Assembly (NCBI GenBank): GCA_019637645.1
Contig: JAHBVH010000081.1
Span: 1-37,699 of the forward strand
From: Caldilineaceae bacterium
GTDB lineage: Bacteria > Chloroflexota > Anaerolineae > Caldilineales > Caldilineaceae
Length of the DNA stretch: 37,699 nucleotides
Reading direction: 5' to 3'
The notes under the pieces were generated by a model that worked only from the letters and a program-made list of their open reading frames with translations, searched no databases and had not been told where the DNA came from. Both the position numbers and the translations under genes were made by a program. Below, piece after piece: positions 25,860 to 32,694 of the stretch; the stretch's first letter is position 1, and each line of letters opens with the position of its first letter.

Positions 25860-26724
25860 CAGCACAGATGAGTATGTGCGGCAGCCCAATGCAATTGAAA
25901 ACGATCCGGTGTTAGTGGGGGTGAAGGCCGAGGCAGCAGCGGACCCGGATGTGATTGGGGTGCTTTTGGGTGGCTCGCGGGGGGCGGGGGCGATCCACGC
26001 CGAGTCGGATTATGATATTTGTCTGGTCATCACCGATGAAGCGTGGGAACGGTGGGCACCGACCGAAGCATGGCCACCACGGGCCTTCGTGGCGACCGCG
26101 CCTGGCACCGTTGATCTTTGGTATATTTGTCCAGCCCTGATGGAGGCGACCAGCCAACCGGCGTGGGAACTGCGGGGCTATGCCGAAGCAGTGATTCTGC
26201 TTGATAAAACCGGCGCGACGGCCACCGCCTTGGCGACTTTGGTTGCGCGGACGGCGACCGAAACCCACCGTGCCGCCGCGGCCGCGTATGATCACTACCT
26301 GAATAGCTTGTACCGTTCGCTCAAGGCTTGGCGGCGGGGCAATGAGTTGGGGGCACGGCTCCAAGCCGCGGATAGCGCCTATGCCCTGTTGGAGATGCTC
26401 TTTGCCTTGGAAGGTCGCCACCGTCCCTACCATGATCGGCTATGGCTCCATCTCGATAGCCTGGCGGGGCAAGGGTGGCAGCCCGGCGAACTCCAGCAGC
26501 TATTGCTGGAACTGCTCAGCACTGGTGCACCACGCCAACAACAGCTCTTGGCACGCCGCGTTGCCGCGCTCATGGCAGCGCGGGGGTTTGATCAAGTCTA
26601 TGTCGAATGGGATGGCCAGATCGATGAAATTTTAGCGTGGGCGTTTCCCGCCCCAGGAGAAACGCGCATGGGGGAGACGCCCACAGTTTCCGCAACCAAC
26701 CAAGCGAGGTTACCGTATGTTTGA
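25855..26724 (+). CDS. Nucleotidyltransferase-fold protein
   Basis: 289 residues from the ATG at 25855, preceded by GAAGG. The N-terminal domain carries the polymerase-beta-type motif GGSRG...SDYDICLVI (Gly39-Gly40-Ser41, then Asp52 and Asp54 as metal ligands), with a third strand carboxylate probably in GTVDLWYICP. The C-terminal part (residues 140-250) is helical. The layout resembles small-molecule nucleotidyltransferases (kanamycin/lincosamide/streptomycin type), which adenylylate antibiotic hydroxyls, but no close family can be named. It overlaps the next nucleotidyltransferase gene by 8 bases, so the two products are made together and may interact. Confidence 0.75.
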   Translation: MSSTDEYVRQPNAIENDPVLVGVKAEAAADPDVIGVLLGGSRGAGAIHAESDYDICLVITDEAWERWAPTEAWPPRAFVATAPGTVDLWYICPALMEATSQPAWELRGYAEAVILLDKTGATATALATLVARTATETHRAAAAAYDHYLNSLYRSLKAWRRGNELGARLQAADSAYALLEMLFALEGRHRPYHDRLWLHLDSLAGQGWQPGELQQLLLELLSTGAPRQQQLLARRVAALMAARGFDQVYVEWDGQIDEILAWAFPAPGETRMGETPTVSATNQARLPYV

Positions 26725-27499
26725 CACACCACAACCACAGACGCGCGCCGAACGCCAAGCGGTGGTTGATCGCATCGTCCACGCACTGCTGCACGATGCG
26801 CAACACGAGGTCATTGCCATTGGTCAATATGGCTCCATGGCGCGGGATGACGATCAACCCTATTCGGACATTGAACTTTTTTGTATTGTCGATGGGGTCG
26901 CCGTTGATCACTCACACGAGTGGGTCTATGGCCAGAGCAAGGCCGAAGTCAACCTATATAGCCAAGACATGGTGCGCGCCTATGCCCAAGCCGTCGATGA
27001 ACATTGGGCCTTGAGCCAGGGTCAATTTCTCGATGCCCGCCCCCTCTATGGCAATCCCGCCTATTTTGAGGAACTCCGTCAGTTGGTGCTCTCCCCACCG
27101 CCCGCGGTCTTTCACGAAGTCATTGCCGCCATGATTGTGGGGGAACTCTACGAGTGGATGGGCAAGGCGCGCAACGCCCGGCAGACCAAGCAGGTTACGT
27201 CCCTCCCTACCTTGGCTTGTCAATTTGTCGAGCACACGGCCCTCATCTTGGGCTTGCAACAGCGCCGCTGCTACACCACCGGCGCGACCATGCTCGCCGA
27301 GTCATTACAGCGCCAGGCGTATCCAGCTGGTTATGAACGTCTCTGTAAGATGGTGATGCACGGCAAACTCGACAGCCCCTCGACCATTCTTCAGGCCCTC
27401 GATGCGCTATGGCAAGGCATCGGCGTGTGGGTCATCACGCAAGAGATCGACCTGAGCGCCCATAGCCAATGGCCCTTCACGCCACCGATGACGGAGTGA
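26717..27499 (+). CDS. ANT(4')-I-like aminoglycoside (kanamycin) nucleotidyltransferase
   Basis: 260 residues, close to the 253-256 of ANT(4')-Ia. Resemblance runs along the whole protein: IGQYGSMARDDDQPYSDIE, HEW, KAEVNLYS, LSQGQF, IVGELYEWMGKARN, RRCYTTGATMLAES and PAGYERLCKMVMHGKLD. The residues known in the S. aureus enzyme correspond at a constant +1 offset: Ser40, Asp51, Glu53, Lys75, Glu77, Glu143, catalytic-base Glu146 and Lys150. The enzyme would adenylylate the 4'-hydroxyl of an aminoglycoside-like substrate using ATP and Mg2+. The position of enzyme Glu141 is Gly here. GAGG lies 7 bases before the ATG, which overlaps the preceding gene. No mobile-element genes flank it, so it looks chromosomal and ancestral rather than recently acquired. 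Confidence 0.88.
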   Translation: MFDTPQPQTRAERQAVVDRIVHALLHDAQHEVIAIGQYGSMARDDDQPYSDIELFCIVDGVAVDHSHEWVYGQSKAEVNLYSQDMVRAYAQAVDEHWALSQGQFLDARPLYGNPAYFEELRQLVLSPPPAVFHEVIAAMIVGELYEWMGKARNARQTKQVTSLPTLACQFVEHTALILGLQQRRCYTTGATMLAESLQRQAYPAGYERLCKMVMHGKLDSPSTILQALDALWQGIGVWVITQEIDLSAHSQWPFTPPMTE

Positions 27500-27519
27500 C
27501 TCAACAGGATAAAATTGGG

Positions 27520-27567
27520 GGACGCGGATAAAGAAAAATCCGCGTAAAGCCGCGTTTATCCGCGTCC
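27520..27567. repeat. GCGGAT-type palindrome
   Basis: Perfect 13-bp arms GGACGCGGATAAA and TTTATCCGCGTCC enclose a 22-base loop with further ATCCGCG and GCCGCG words. It lies between the ANT-like gene and the dehydratase gene and is related to the repeat at 24924. It may also act as a transcription attenuator. Confidence 0.7.
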
Positions 27568-27593
27568 TATTTTCCGATCAACAAGGAGAAAAG

Positions 27594-28541
27594 ATGCCAC
27601 CGACAGTAGCCGATATTCGCCAAGCTGCGGAACGAATCCGCCCCTATGCCCATCGCACACCGGTGATGACCGGCACCGCGCTGGATCAACGGCTGGGCGC
27701 GCAGATCTTTTTAAAGTGTGAGAATCTCCAGAAGGTGGGGGCTTTCAAATTCCGCGGGGCCTGCAATGCGGTCTTTTCCCTCACGGACGCGGAAGCAGCG
27801 CGGGGCGTTGTGACCCACTCATCGGGCAACCATGCCCAAGCCGTGGCGCTGGCAGCGCGGCTACGGGGCATTCCCGCCTATATTGTCATGCCCAGCAACG
27901 CCCCCGCGGTGAAAAAGGCCGCGGTCGCTGGCTATGGCGGCCAGATCACCTTTTGCGAACCGACCTTGGCCGCCCGCGAAACGACCCAAGCCCAAGTGGT
28001 CGCGGCGACCGGCGCGGCGGTAGTCCACCCCTATAATGATGACCGGGTAATCGCTGGCCAAGGCACGGCGGCGCTCGAGTTTCTGGATGCAGTACCCGAA
28101 CTCGATGTGATCATGACACCCGTAGGTGGTGGCGGTTTGCTCAGTGGCACAGCCCTAACCGTGCGGGCCATTGCGCCGCACATCCGTGTCATCGCGGGCG
28201 AACCTGCCGGGGCCGATGACGCCTACCGCTCCCTGGCGGCGGGTACGATCCAACCCATGGTCGGGCCGAAGACCATTGCCGATGGGCTCCTCACCACGCT
28301 GGGCGATCTCACCTTTCCCATTATTCAACAGCAGGTCGAGCAGATTGTGCTGGTCAGCGAAGCGGCCATTATCGCCGCCATGAAATTTGTCTGGGAGCGC
28401 ACCAAGTTGATCATCGAACCATCATCCGCCGTGCCACTTGCCGCCCTGTGGGAAGAAAAAGTTGACCTCGCTGGACTTCGGGTGGGCGTTATTCTTTCGG
28501 GCGGGAATGTCGATCTGGATCGACTGCCGTGGCAGGGATAG
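27594..28541 (+). CDS. Threonine dehydratase / serine racemase-like PLP enzyme
   Basis: 315 residues, with AAGGAG 5 bases before the ATG. A fold-type II PLP enzyme: Schiff-base lysine in KVGAFKFRGA, substrate loop SSGNHAQ, phosphate-binding VGGGGLLSG and the C-terminal LSGGNVDLDRLPW typical of the serine racemase/threo-3-hydroxyaspartate dehydratase branch. There is no C-terminal ACT-like regulatory domain, so allosteric control by isoleucine is not expected (catabolic type). It removes water and ammonia from L-threonine or L-serine, or racemises serine; the choice cannot be made from sequence. It is the last gene of the plus-strand enzyme run. Confidence 0.9.
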   Translation: MPPTVADIRQAAERIRPYAHRTPVMTGTALDQRLGAQIFLKCENLQKVGAFKFRGACNAVFSLTDAEAARGVVTHSSGNHAQAVALAARLRGIPAYIVMPSNAPAVKKAAVAGYGGQITFCEPTLAARETTQAQVVAATGAAVVHPYNDDRVIAGQGTAALEFLDAVPELDVIMTPVGGGGLLSGTALTVRAIAPHIRVIAGEPAGADDAYRSLAAGTIQPMVGPKTIADGLLTTLGDLTFPIIQQQVEQIVLVSEAAIIAAMKFVWERTKLIIEPSSAVPLAALWEEKVDLAGLRVGVILSGGNVDLDRLPWQG

Positions 28542-28614
28542 ACGAAGCCCTGGGGCTGGCAGTTGAAGCCCCGCTCAAGCGGGCTCTAGCAGGCGTGGCC
28601 TGCTTTACTGATTT

Positions 28615-28673
28615 TAGGAGTTACGCAGTTGGGAACGCCAGAGATGGCGGCGCTCCCAACTGCGTAACTCCTA
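28615..28673. repeat. Perfect 20-bp-arm palindrome with GTTACGCAGTTG ends
   Basis: The arms (28615-28634 and 28654-28673) are exact complements and carry GAGTTACGCAGTTGG. The 19-base centre contains a second small hairpin (GCC...GGC). It shares its terminal word with the segment at 16375-16386. It sits between the convergent dehydratase (+) and amine-oxidase (-) genes and may stop transcription from both. It may be a minimal non-autonomous mobile element. Confidence 0.75.
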
Positions 28674-28729
28674 TGATTTATTGATGTTCATGAAAACCTG
28701 TCAGCGCTGGCTCGTCTACATAACGCTTC

Positions 28730-30670
28730 TTACTGCTGAATCAGTGGCAGATAAAGGGGCTTGGCCTGATCAGGGTGAATCGTTTGCACGGGTAGCCAGT
28801 TACCCGCGGTGTCCATGGCCGTCACCTTTTGTACCACAAGCCAGGGGATGGTCGTGGCGGCTGGAAGCGACGGGGCAAAGCGCACCTCACCGGCAGTCAC
28901 TTCCCCGCGACTACCGGCAGTCGCCACGAGGCTTAAACGCACTATGCCATTGGCTTGGTCAACGTTACACGCGGCGAGATCAAAGCCAGCAGCCGGTTGC
29001 GCCACGCAAGTCACCGAGCCGGACCAGGTGGCAGGATAGGTCAAGACGGCACTCACCGCGCCGACTCCATCGCCGGTGGCCTGGATCGGGATACGAATGG
29101 CAGCATGCTCGTCTTGCGTCGGTTCCCCCACAACCAAGAGCAGTGGCGTGGCGGTGGCTGAACTTTGCGCGGCGTGAAGACCAGCCGCAGTCGCACAGAA
29201 GAGATTGGGCAAGCCTACGCTGCATTGGAGGGTAAACAACGCATCCATGGCGTTACATTGGCCTTCCCCACTGACATCACAGGCGTAGCGATAGAGGGTT
29301 CCGGCAGGCAGCGGCAGCTGATCAGCAGCGGTCCGCCGTTGCACGTCATGTTGGAGCATAAACAAGGCATCCGCCGCATCGACTTGCCCATCGCAACTCA
29401 CATCGCCGACGGCGCAGGTCACCAGATCAGCGGCCGCAGGGTTGGCGTCTAGCCAATCGCGCGGCGTCAGGCGGAACCCACTCCAATGGGTGTGCATAAA
29501 GGGCTCGTCTTCATCGCGCGCAATGTGATGAAAGGTTGCGCCATACCAGAGCACGACATCTGCACCTTCAATGCTCTCACCGTTGACAAAAGCGGCCAAG
29601 TGATTGGCACAGCCATTGAGTTGCGGATTGTGCGAGGCATAGCGCTCGCACTCCCGATGTTTGGTTACATAGAAATCATTCGTAGTCCATGGTTCATAGC
29701 TTGGCCCCACATCGCGGTGGCCGATCTCGGTTGGCTCCAGTTGGTAGGAGATGGCTTGCCCCTGCGCATTGGTGGCCGCGCCGTCACGAATCCGCCAGGA
29801 ACGGAGGCCCACCGGGTTGATGGAACGGCCTGCTTCGCTTGTCAGGCGAGTGACGCCCAGGGCGCGCTGGGTGTTGTCGGCACTGGGCGCGTAGTTAAAT
29901 TCCTCAACAATATCATCATCCCCGCGCTCGCCTAGATCAAAGTCCAGTCGCCAATAGTAATTATGGATATGCGAAGTCCCGCGAATCCCATTGGCACGTA
30001 CCGGCCAGCCAAAGCGATTGTCGCTAGTATACCGCTGCAATTTTCCTGCCGCACCCATAAGCAATTCCAGACTACCATCGTCGCCAAAACGCCAGACCGG
30101 AATGTAGTTATATTCACCGCTGATCGAGACACTAAAGAGACTAAGGTACTCACCCTGCTCTTGCATACCCAACCCAGCAAAGGCATATCCCCGCGGCTGA
30201 ATCTGTTGACAGATGGCATTTTTATCCCCATATTTCAACAAGACCCCCCCCGGGCACTCAACCGCCGTCAAATTGTTGAGGTTGTCATCCCCAAAGCCAT
30301 CGTCGGTAATGTCATGGAAGCGCGCGCTGTTGTCATCATAGGGGACATGGACTTGGGCAATCGACCCTTGGGCCAACACCCGTCGCGCCACGCCGCCTGG
30401 TGGGGTGTAGTACATATCGCGCAGGACAATCCCATCGAGACTGCGATGCTCCCAACAGAGTTGCCAGCGTGCGCCATTTTGCAGCGTTTGATCCACAAAA
30501 AAGCTAGCCGAACAGTTGACGCCAGGCTGGGCACGCGTGGAACGATAAAAACCAAACGCTACTACCCCCCCAATGACAAAGATCAGGAGAAGCAAAGTAA
30601 GCCGGGGCGGCTGCATGGTGCTAGGCCGCCAGCGCCGTAACCACTGGAAAAATGAGTGAAGTTTCTGCAT
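28730..30670 (-). CDS. Exported copper-amine-oxidase catalytic domain with dockerin-like and cohesin-like modules
   Basis: 646 residues. A signal-anchor (LTLLLLIFVIGGVVAFGFY, 24-42) is followed by a CuAO catalytic domain (about 60-410) without the usual N2/N3 domains. Aligned by motifs, the catalytic base is Asp120 (HDITDDGFG), the copper ligands are His234 and His236 (HIH) and probably His382 (HHIARDED), and the Tyr that would become topaquinone is Tyr187 in GEYNY, where the standard motif is N-Y-D/E-Y. The fit GFRLTPRDWLDANPA closes the domain. A dockerin-like pair of Ca-loops (GDVSCDGQVDAADAL and CDVSGEGQCNAMDAL, 421-487) and a cohesin-like beta domain (about 508-630) follow, then the tail LYLPLIQQ. 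The start is 3 bp past the preceding stop. Amine oxidation is plausible but the altered motif makes cofactor formation uncertain. Confidence 0.82.
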   Translation of the reverse strand: MQKLHSFFQWLRRWRPSTMQPPRLTLLLLIFVIGGVVAFGFYRSTRAQPGVNCSASFFVDQTLQNGARWQLCWEHRSLDGIVLRDMYYTPPGGVARRVLAQGSIAQVHVPYDDNSARFHDITDDGFGDDNLNNLTAVECPGGVLLKYGDKNAICQQIQPRGYAFAGLGMQEQGEYLSLFSVSISGEYNYIPVWRFGDDGSLELLMGAAGKLQRYTSDNRFGWPVRANGIRGTSHIHNYYWRLDFDLGERGDDDIVEEFNYAPSADNTQRALGVTRLTSEAGRSINPVGLRSWRIRDGAATNAQGQAISYQLEPTEIGHRDVGPSYEPWTTNDFYVTKHRECERYASHNPQLNGCANHLAAFVNGESIEGADVVLWYGATFHHIARDEDEPFMHTHWSGFRLTPRDWLDANPAAADLVTCAVGDVSCDGQVDAADALFMLQHDVQRRTAADQLPLPAGTLYRYACDVSGEGQCNAMDALFTLQCSVGLPNLFCATAAGLHAAQSSATATPLLLVVGEPTQDEHAAIRIPIQATGDGVGAVSAVLTYPATWSGSVTCVAQPAAGFDLAACNVDQANGIVRLSLVATAGSRGEVTAGEVRFAPSLPAATTIPWLVVQKVTAMDTAGNWLPVQTIHPDQAKPLYLPLIQQ

Positions 30671-30673
30671 AAG

Positions 30674-31885
30674 TTAGAAAGGATTCTGCGCAGTCCAATC
30701 CCGCGCGAGCAATTGAAAGCCTTGCCACTGTACCGTACGCACGGGCCGATCCTCGGCACGGGGCAGCCGGTGGGTTGTCACGCGGTACCAAATTACCACA
30801 TCAGCCCCCGCCAGGCTTTCGCCATTGACGAAACCGGCCACGTTATCGGCGCAGCCATTGGTGGTGGGATTCTGTATGGCTAGCCGCTCACAGACACGGT
30901 CAACCGTGACATAAAAGTCTTGTTGACTCCAGGGCGCGCTGGTGGGACCAACATAGCGATAGCCAGCCTCTTTGGGGTCGAGATGATAGGAGATCGCATG
31001 ACCATCACTATTGGTCAAGCTCCCATCGCGCACCCGCCAAGAACGTTTCACGTCGGGGTCGGTGCTCCGCGCGGTTTCGGTGGTCAGCGCGGTGACCGTC
31101 GTTATGCGCTGGGTATTGGCATTGGCCGGGTTGACGGCAAATTCTTCCACTTGGTCATTCGCGCCATTGCCACCGAGATCGAAGTCCAAGCGCCACCAGT
31201 AGTTGGTGATATAGCCAATCCCCACGGGCTTCTCCGCACCCATGGGCCACCCACTTTGGGGATCTTGGCTCTGCCGCCAGAGCCGCCCGCCTTCGCCGAC
31301 CGTCGGCTCAATGGTGCCATCATCCAGAAAGCGCCACTGCACAATATAGAGCTGCTGACCAATCGCGGCGGCACTAAAGAGGGTCATGGCCGTACCTTGG
31401 CGCTGTTGGGTGTAATATTTATAGAGATAGCCCCGCGCCGCGGTCTGTTTACAAAGCGCGGCTTGGTCATTTTGGCTGAGCAACACGCCATTGGGACAAT
31501 CGGCGGCGGTCAGCGACAGCAGCGACGCGCCCCCCAGCCCCGGTGTACTGGCATAGTAAAAAGCGGCGCGGCCATCATCGTACTGCACTTCGATCTGGGC
31601 GAGGCTCGCTTCTTGGAGGACCTTGCGCCGGAGGCCCGCGGGCGTCGTATAATAGATGTCGGTAAGCACCACGCCCTCTTGGTCGCGCGTGGCCCAACAA
31701 AGATCCCACCCTGCGCCGGTGGGCAAGGACTCCGCTAGGTAGAGCCCCGTGGTACAACTCCCGCCTTGGGCATGGGTGGCACTCAATTGCCACACGGCGA
31801 GGCAACCAACCACGACCAAGCCCAGACCCAAGAGCCACAGGCGGATTGCATGACGTGACATCTGCTTTTCTTCCTGCTGGTGCAT
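30674..31885 (-). CDS. Degenerate copper-amine-oxidase catalytic-domain paralogue (probable pseudoenzyme)
   Basis: 403 residues from the ATG at 31885; the ATG at 31861 is an alternative with AGGAAG upstream. A signal segment (LWLLGLGLVVVGCLAVWQL) is followed by a domain collinear with its downstream neighbour: GWDLCWATRDQEGVVLTDIYYTTP, AAFYYASTPGLGG, LYIVQWRFLDDGTIE, NYWWRLDFDLGGNG, FVNGESLAGADVVIWYRVTTH. At the active site the catalytic Asp is Tyr111, the cofactor Tyr is Gln178, and two of three copper His are Tyr225 and Thr227; only His372 (TTHRLPRAED) is kept. The frame is intact with no stop, so the protein is probably made and has a structural or regulatory role. It ends at the domain boundary (RDWTAQNPF) and has no dockerin or cohesin. 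Confidence 0.8.
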   Translation of the reverse strand: MHQQEEKQMSRHAIRLWLLGLGLVVVGCLAVWQLSATHAQGGSCTTGLYLAESLPTGAGWDLCWATRDQEGVVLTDIYYTTPAGLRRKVLQEASLAQIEVQYDDGRAAFYYASTPGLGGASLLSLTAADCPNGVLLSQNDQAALCKQTAARGYLYKYYTQQRQGTAMTLFSAAAIGQQLYIVQWRFLDDGTIEPTVGEGGRLWRQSQDPQSGWPMGAEKPVGIGYITNYWWRLDFDLGGNGANDQVEEFAVNPANANTQRITTVTALTTETARSTDPDVKRSWRVRDGSLTNSDGHAISYHLDPKEAGYRYVGPTSAPWSQQDFYVTVDRVCERLAIQNPTTNGCADNVAGFVNGESLAGADVVIWYRVTTHRLPRAEDRPVRTVQWQGFQLLARDWTAQNPF

Positions 31886-31895
31886 AACCCTTCCC

Positions 31896-32693
31896 CTATT
31901 CCCCACCTGGTGCTTCTGACCATATCGTTGCGCCGATGACTTGGACCACCTGCCCTTGGGAGAGATCCACAATGGGCAGAAGTTCTAAGAGCGTCCGGTC
32001 CACGGTAAAGAGCAGCACTTGGGCACAGCGATGTTGACCACAGCGTTGGGCCGCCGCGTTGACCTGATCAGGCATGACATCGGCCTGGAAGATCGAGACT
32101 TTGATCTGAAGCTGAGCCAACGCGGTGAGCGGCTGGCCCGTCACCATTTGGTAGCGGGTGGCCAGTTCGTCCCACAGCGTGGTATCAGCTTGCACCAAGG
32201 CCAGGGCGCGTTGCTCTTCACGTTCATTAAGCGGCAATTGCACACCCTGCCCCTGCTCCACCGTAATGACTGCGCCGCTTTGGACATCGACAATGGCGTG
32301 GATCAGGGTATCAGTGGCATAGTCATAGAGATAGACATCTCCCTGGCGCGGCCAGTTGCCAAGGGCATAGTCCGCTTTGGTCGCCTCACGCCGTTCGCTC
32401 AGGAGCACTTCCGGTTGGCGAGCCGCAGCACTGGCTGCCCCTTGTCGCTGGGCGCGCCGCGTGCTGGTCAGCCGCGCGGCTTGTTGGGCGGCGCGGACCA
32501 CAGTCGCTTGCTCTTGCTCCGTCAAGGGATCATAGCCGGTTGGCGCCTGGGGCACCACCGCGGTGATGGCCGAGGAGAGCAGCGGCAGCGAATCCTGACG
32601 GAGGGCGATCAGGGCAAAGAGCAGCGCCGCCGTCAGCACACTGCCAAGCGATAGCCAATGGAGCTGGTTGCGGCTGAGTTGAAATTTCGACAA
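31896..32693 (-). CDS. Membrane-anchored protein resembling copper amine oxidase N2/N3 domains
   Basis: 265 residues from a TTG at 32693, chosen because AAGGAG lies 6 bases upstream and the stop of the preceding gene is 1 base away; an in-frame GTG at 32738 lies inside that gene. An N-terminal anchor (WLSLGSVLTAALLFALIAL) is followed by PLTEQEQATVVRAAQQAARL and VLLSERREATKAD, then VYLYDYATDTLIHAIVDVQSGAVITVEQGQGVQLPLNEREEQRALALVQAD and LLPIVDLSQGQVVQVIG. This order (PLT..E helix, EAVVDL-type strand, GVQP...E, closing VVDL..mqVV) matches the two small N-terminal domains of copper amine oxidases, which here stand alone. The two catalytic-domain genes follow. The role is inferred: a partner completing the oxidase. 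Assignment rests on pattern, not alignment. Confidence 0.65.
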   Translation of the reverse strand: MSKFQLSRNQLHWLSLGSVLTAALLFALIALRQDSLPLLSSAITAVVPQAPTGYDPLTEQEQATVVRAAQQAARLTSTRRAQRQGAASAAARQPEVLLSERREATKADYALGNWPRQGDVYLYDYATDTLIHAIVDVQSGAVITVEQGQGVQLPLNEREEQRALALVQADTTLWDELATRYQMVTGQPLTALAQLQIKVSIFQADVMPDQVNAAAQRCGQHRCAQVLLFTVDRTLLELLPIVDLSQGQVVQVIGATIWSEAPGGE

Positions 32694-32694
32694 G

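Noticed and set aside
23237..28541. Antibiotic resistance island acquired by transfer
   Set aside because: No integrase, transposase or integron ends, and base use looks like that of the neighbours; the enzymes are better described as chromosomal homologues.
30920..31738. 272-codon plus-strand frame opposite the amine-oxidase paralogue
   Set aside because: No motifs and no ribosome site; the minus strand holds a protein collinear with its neighbour.
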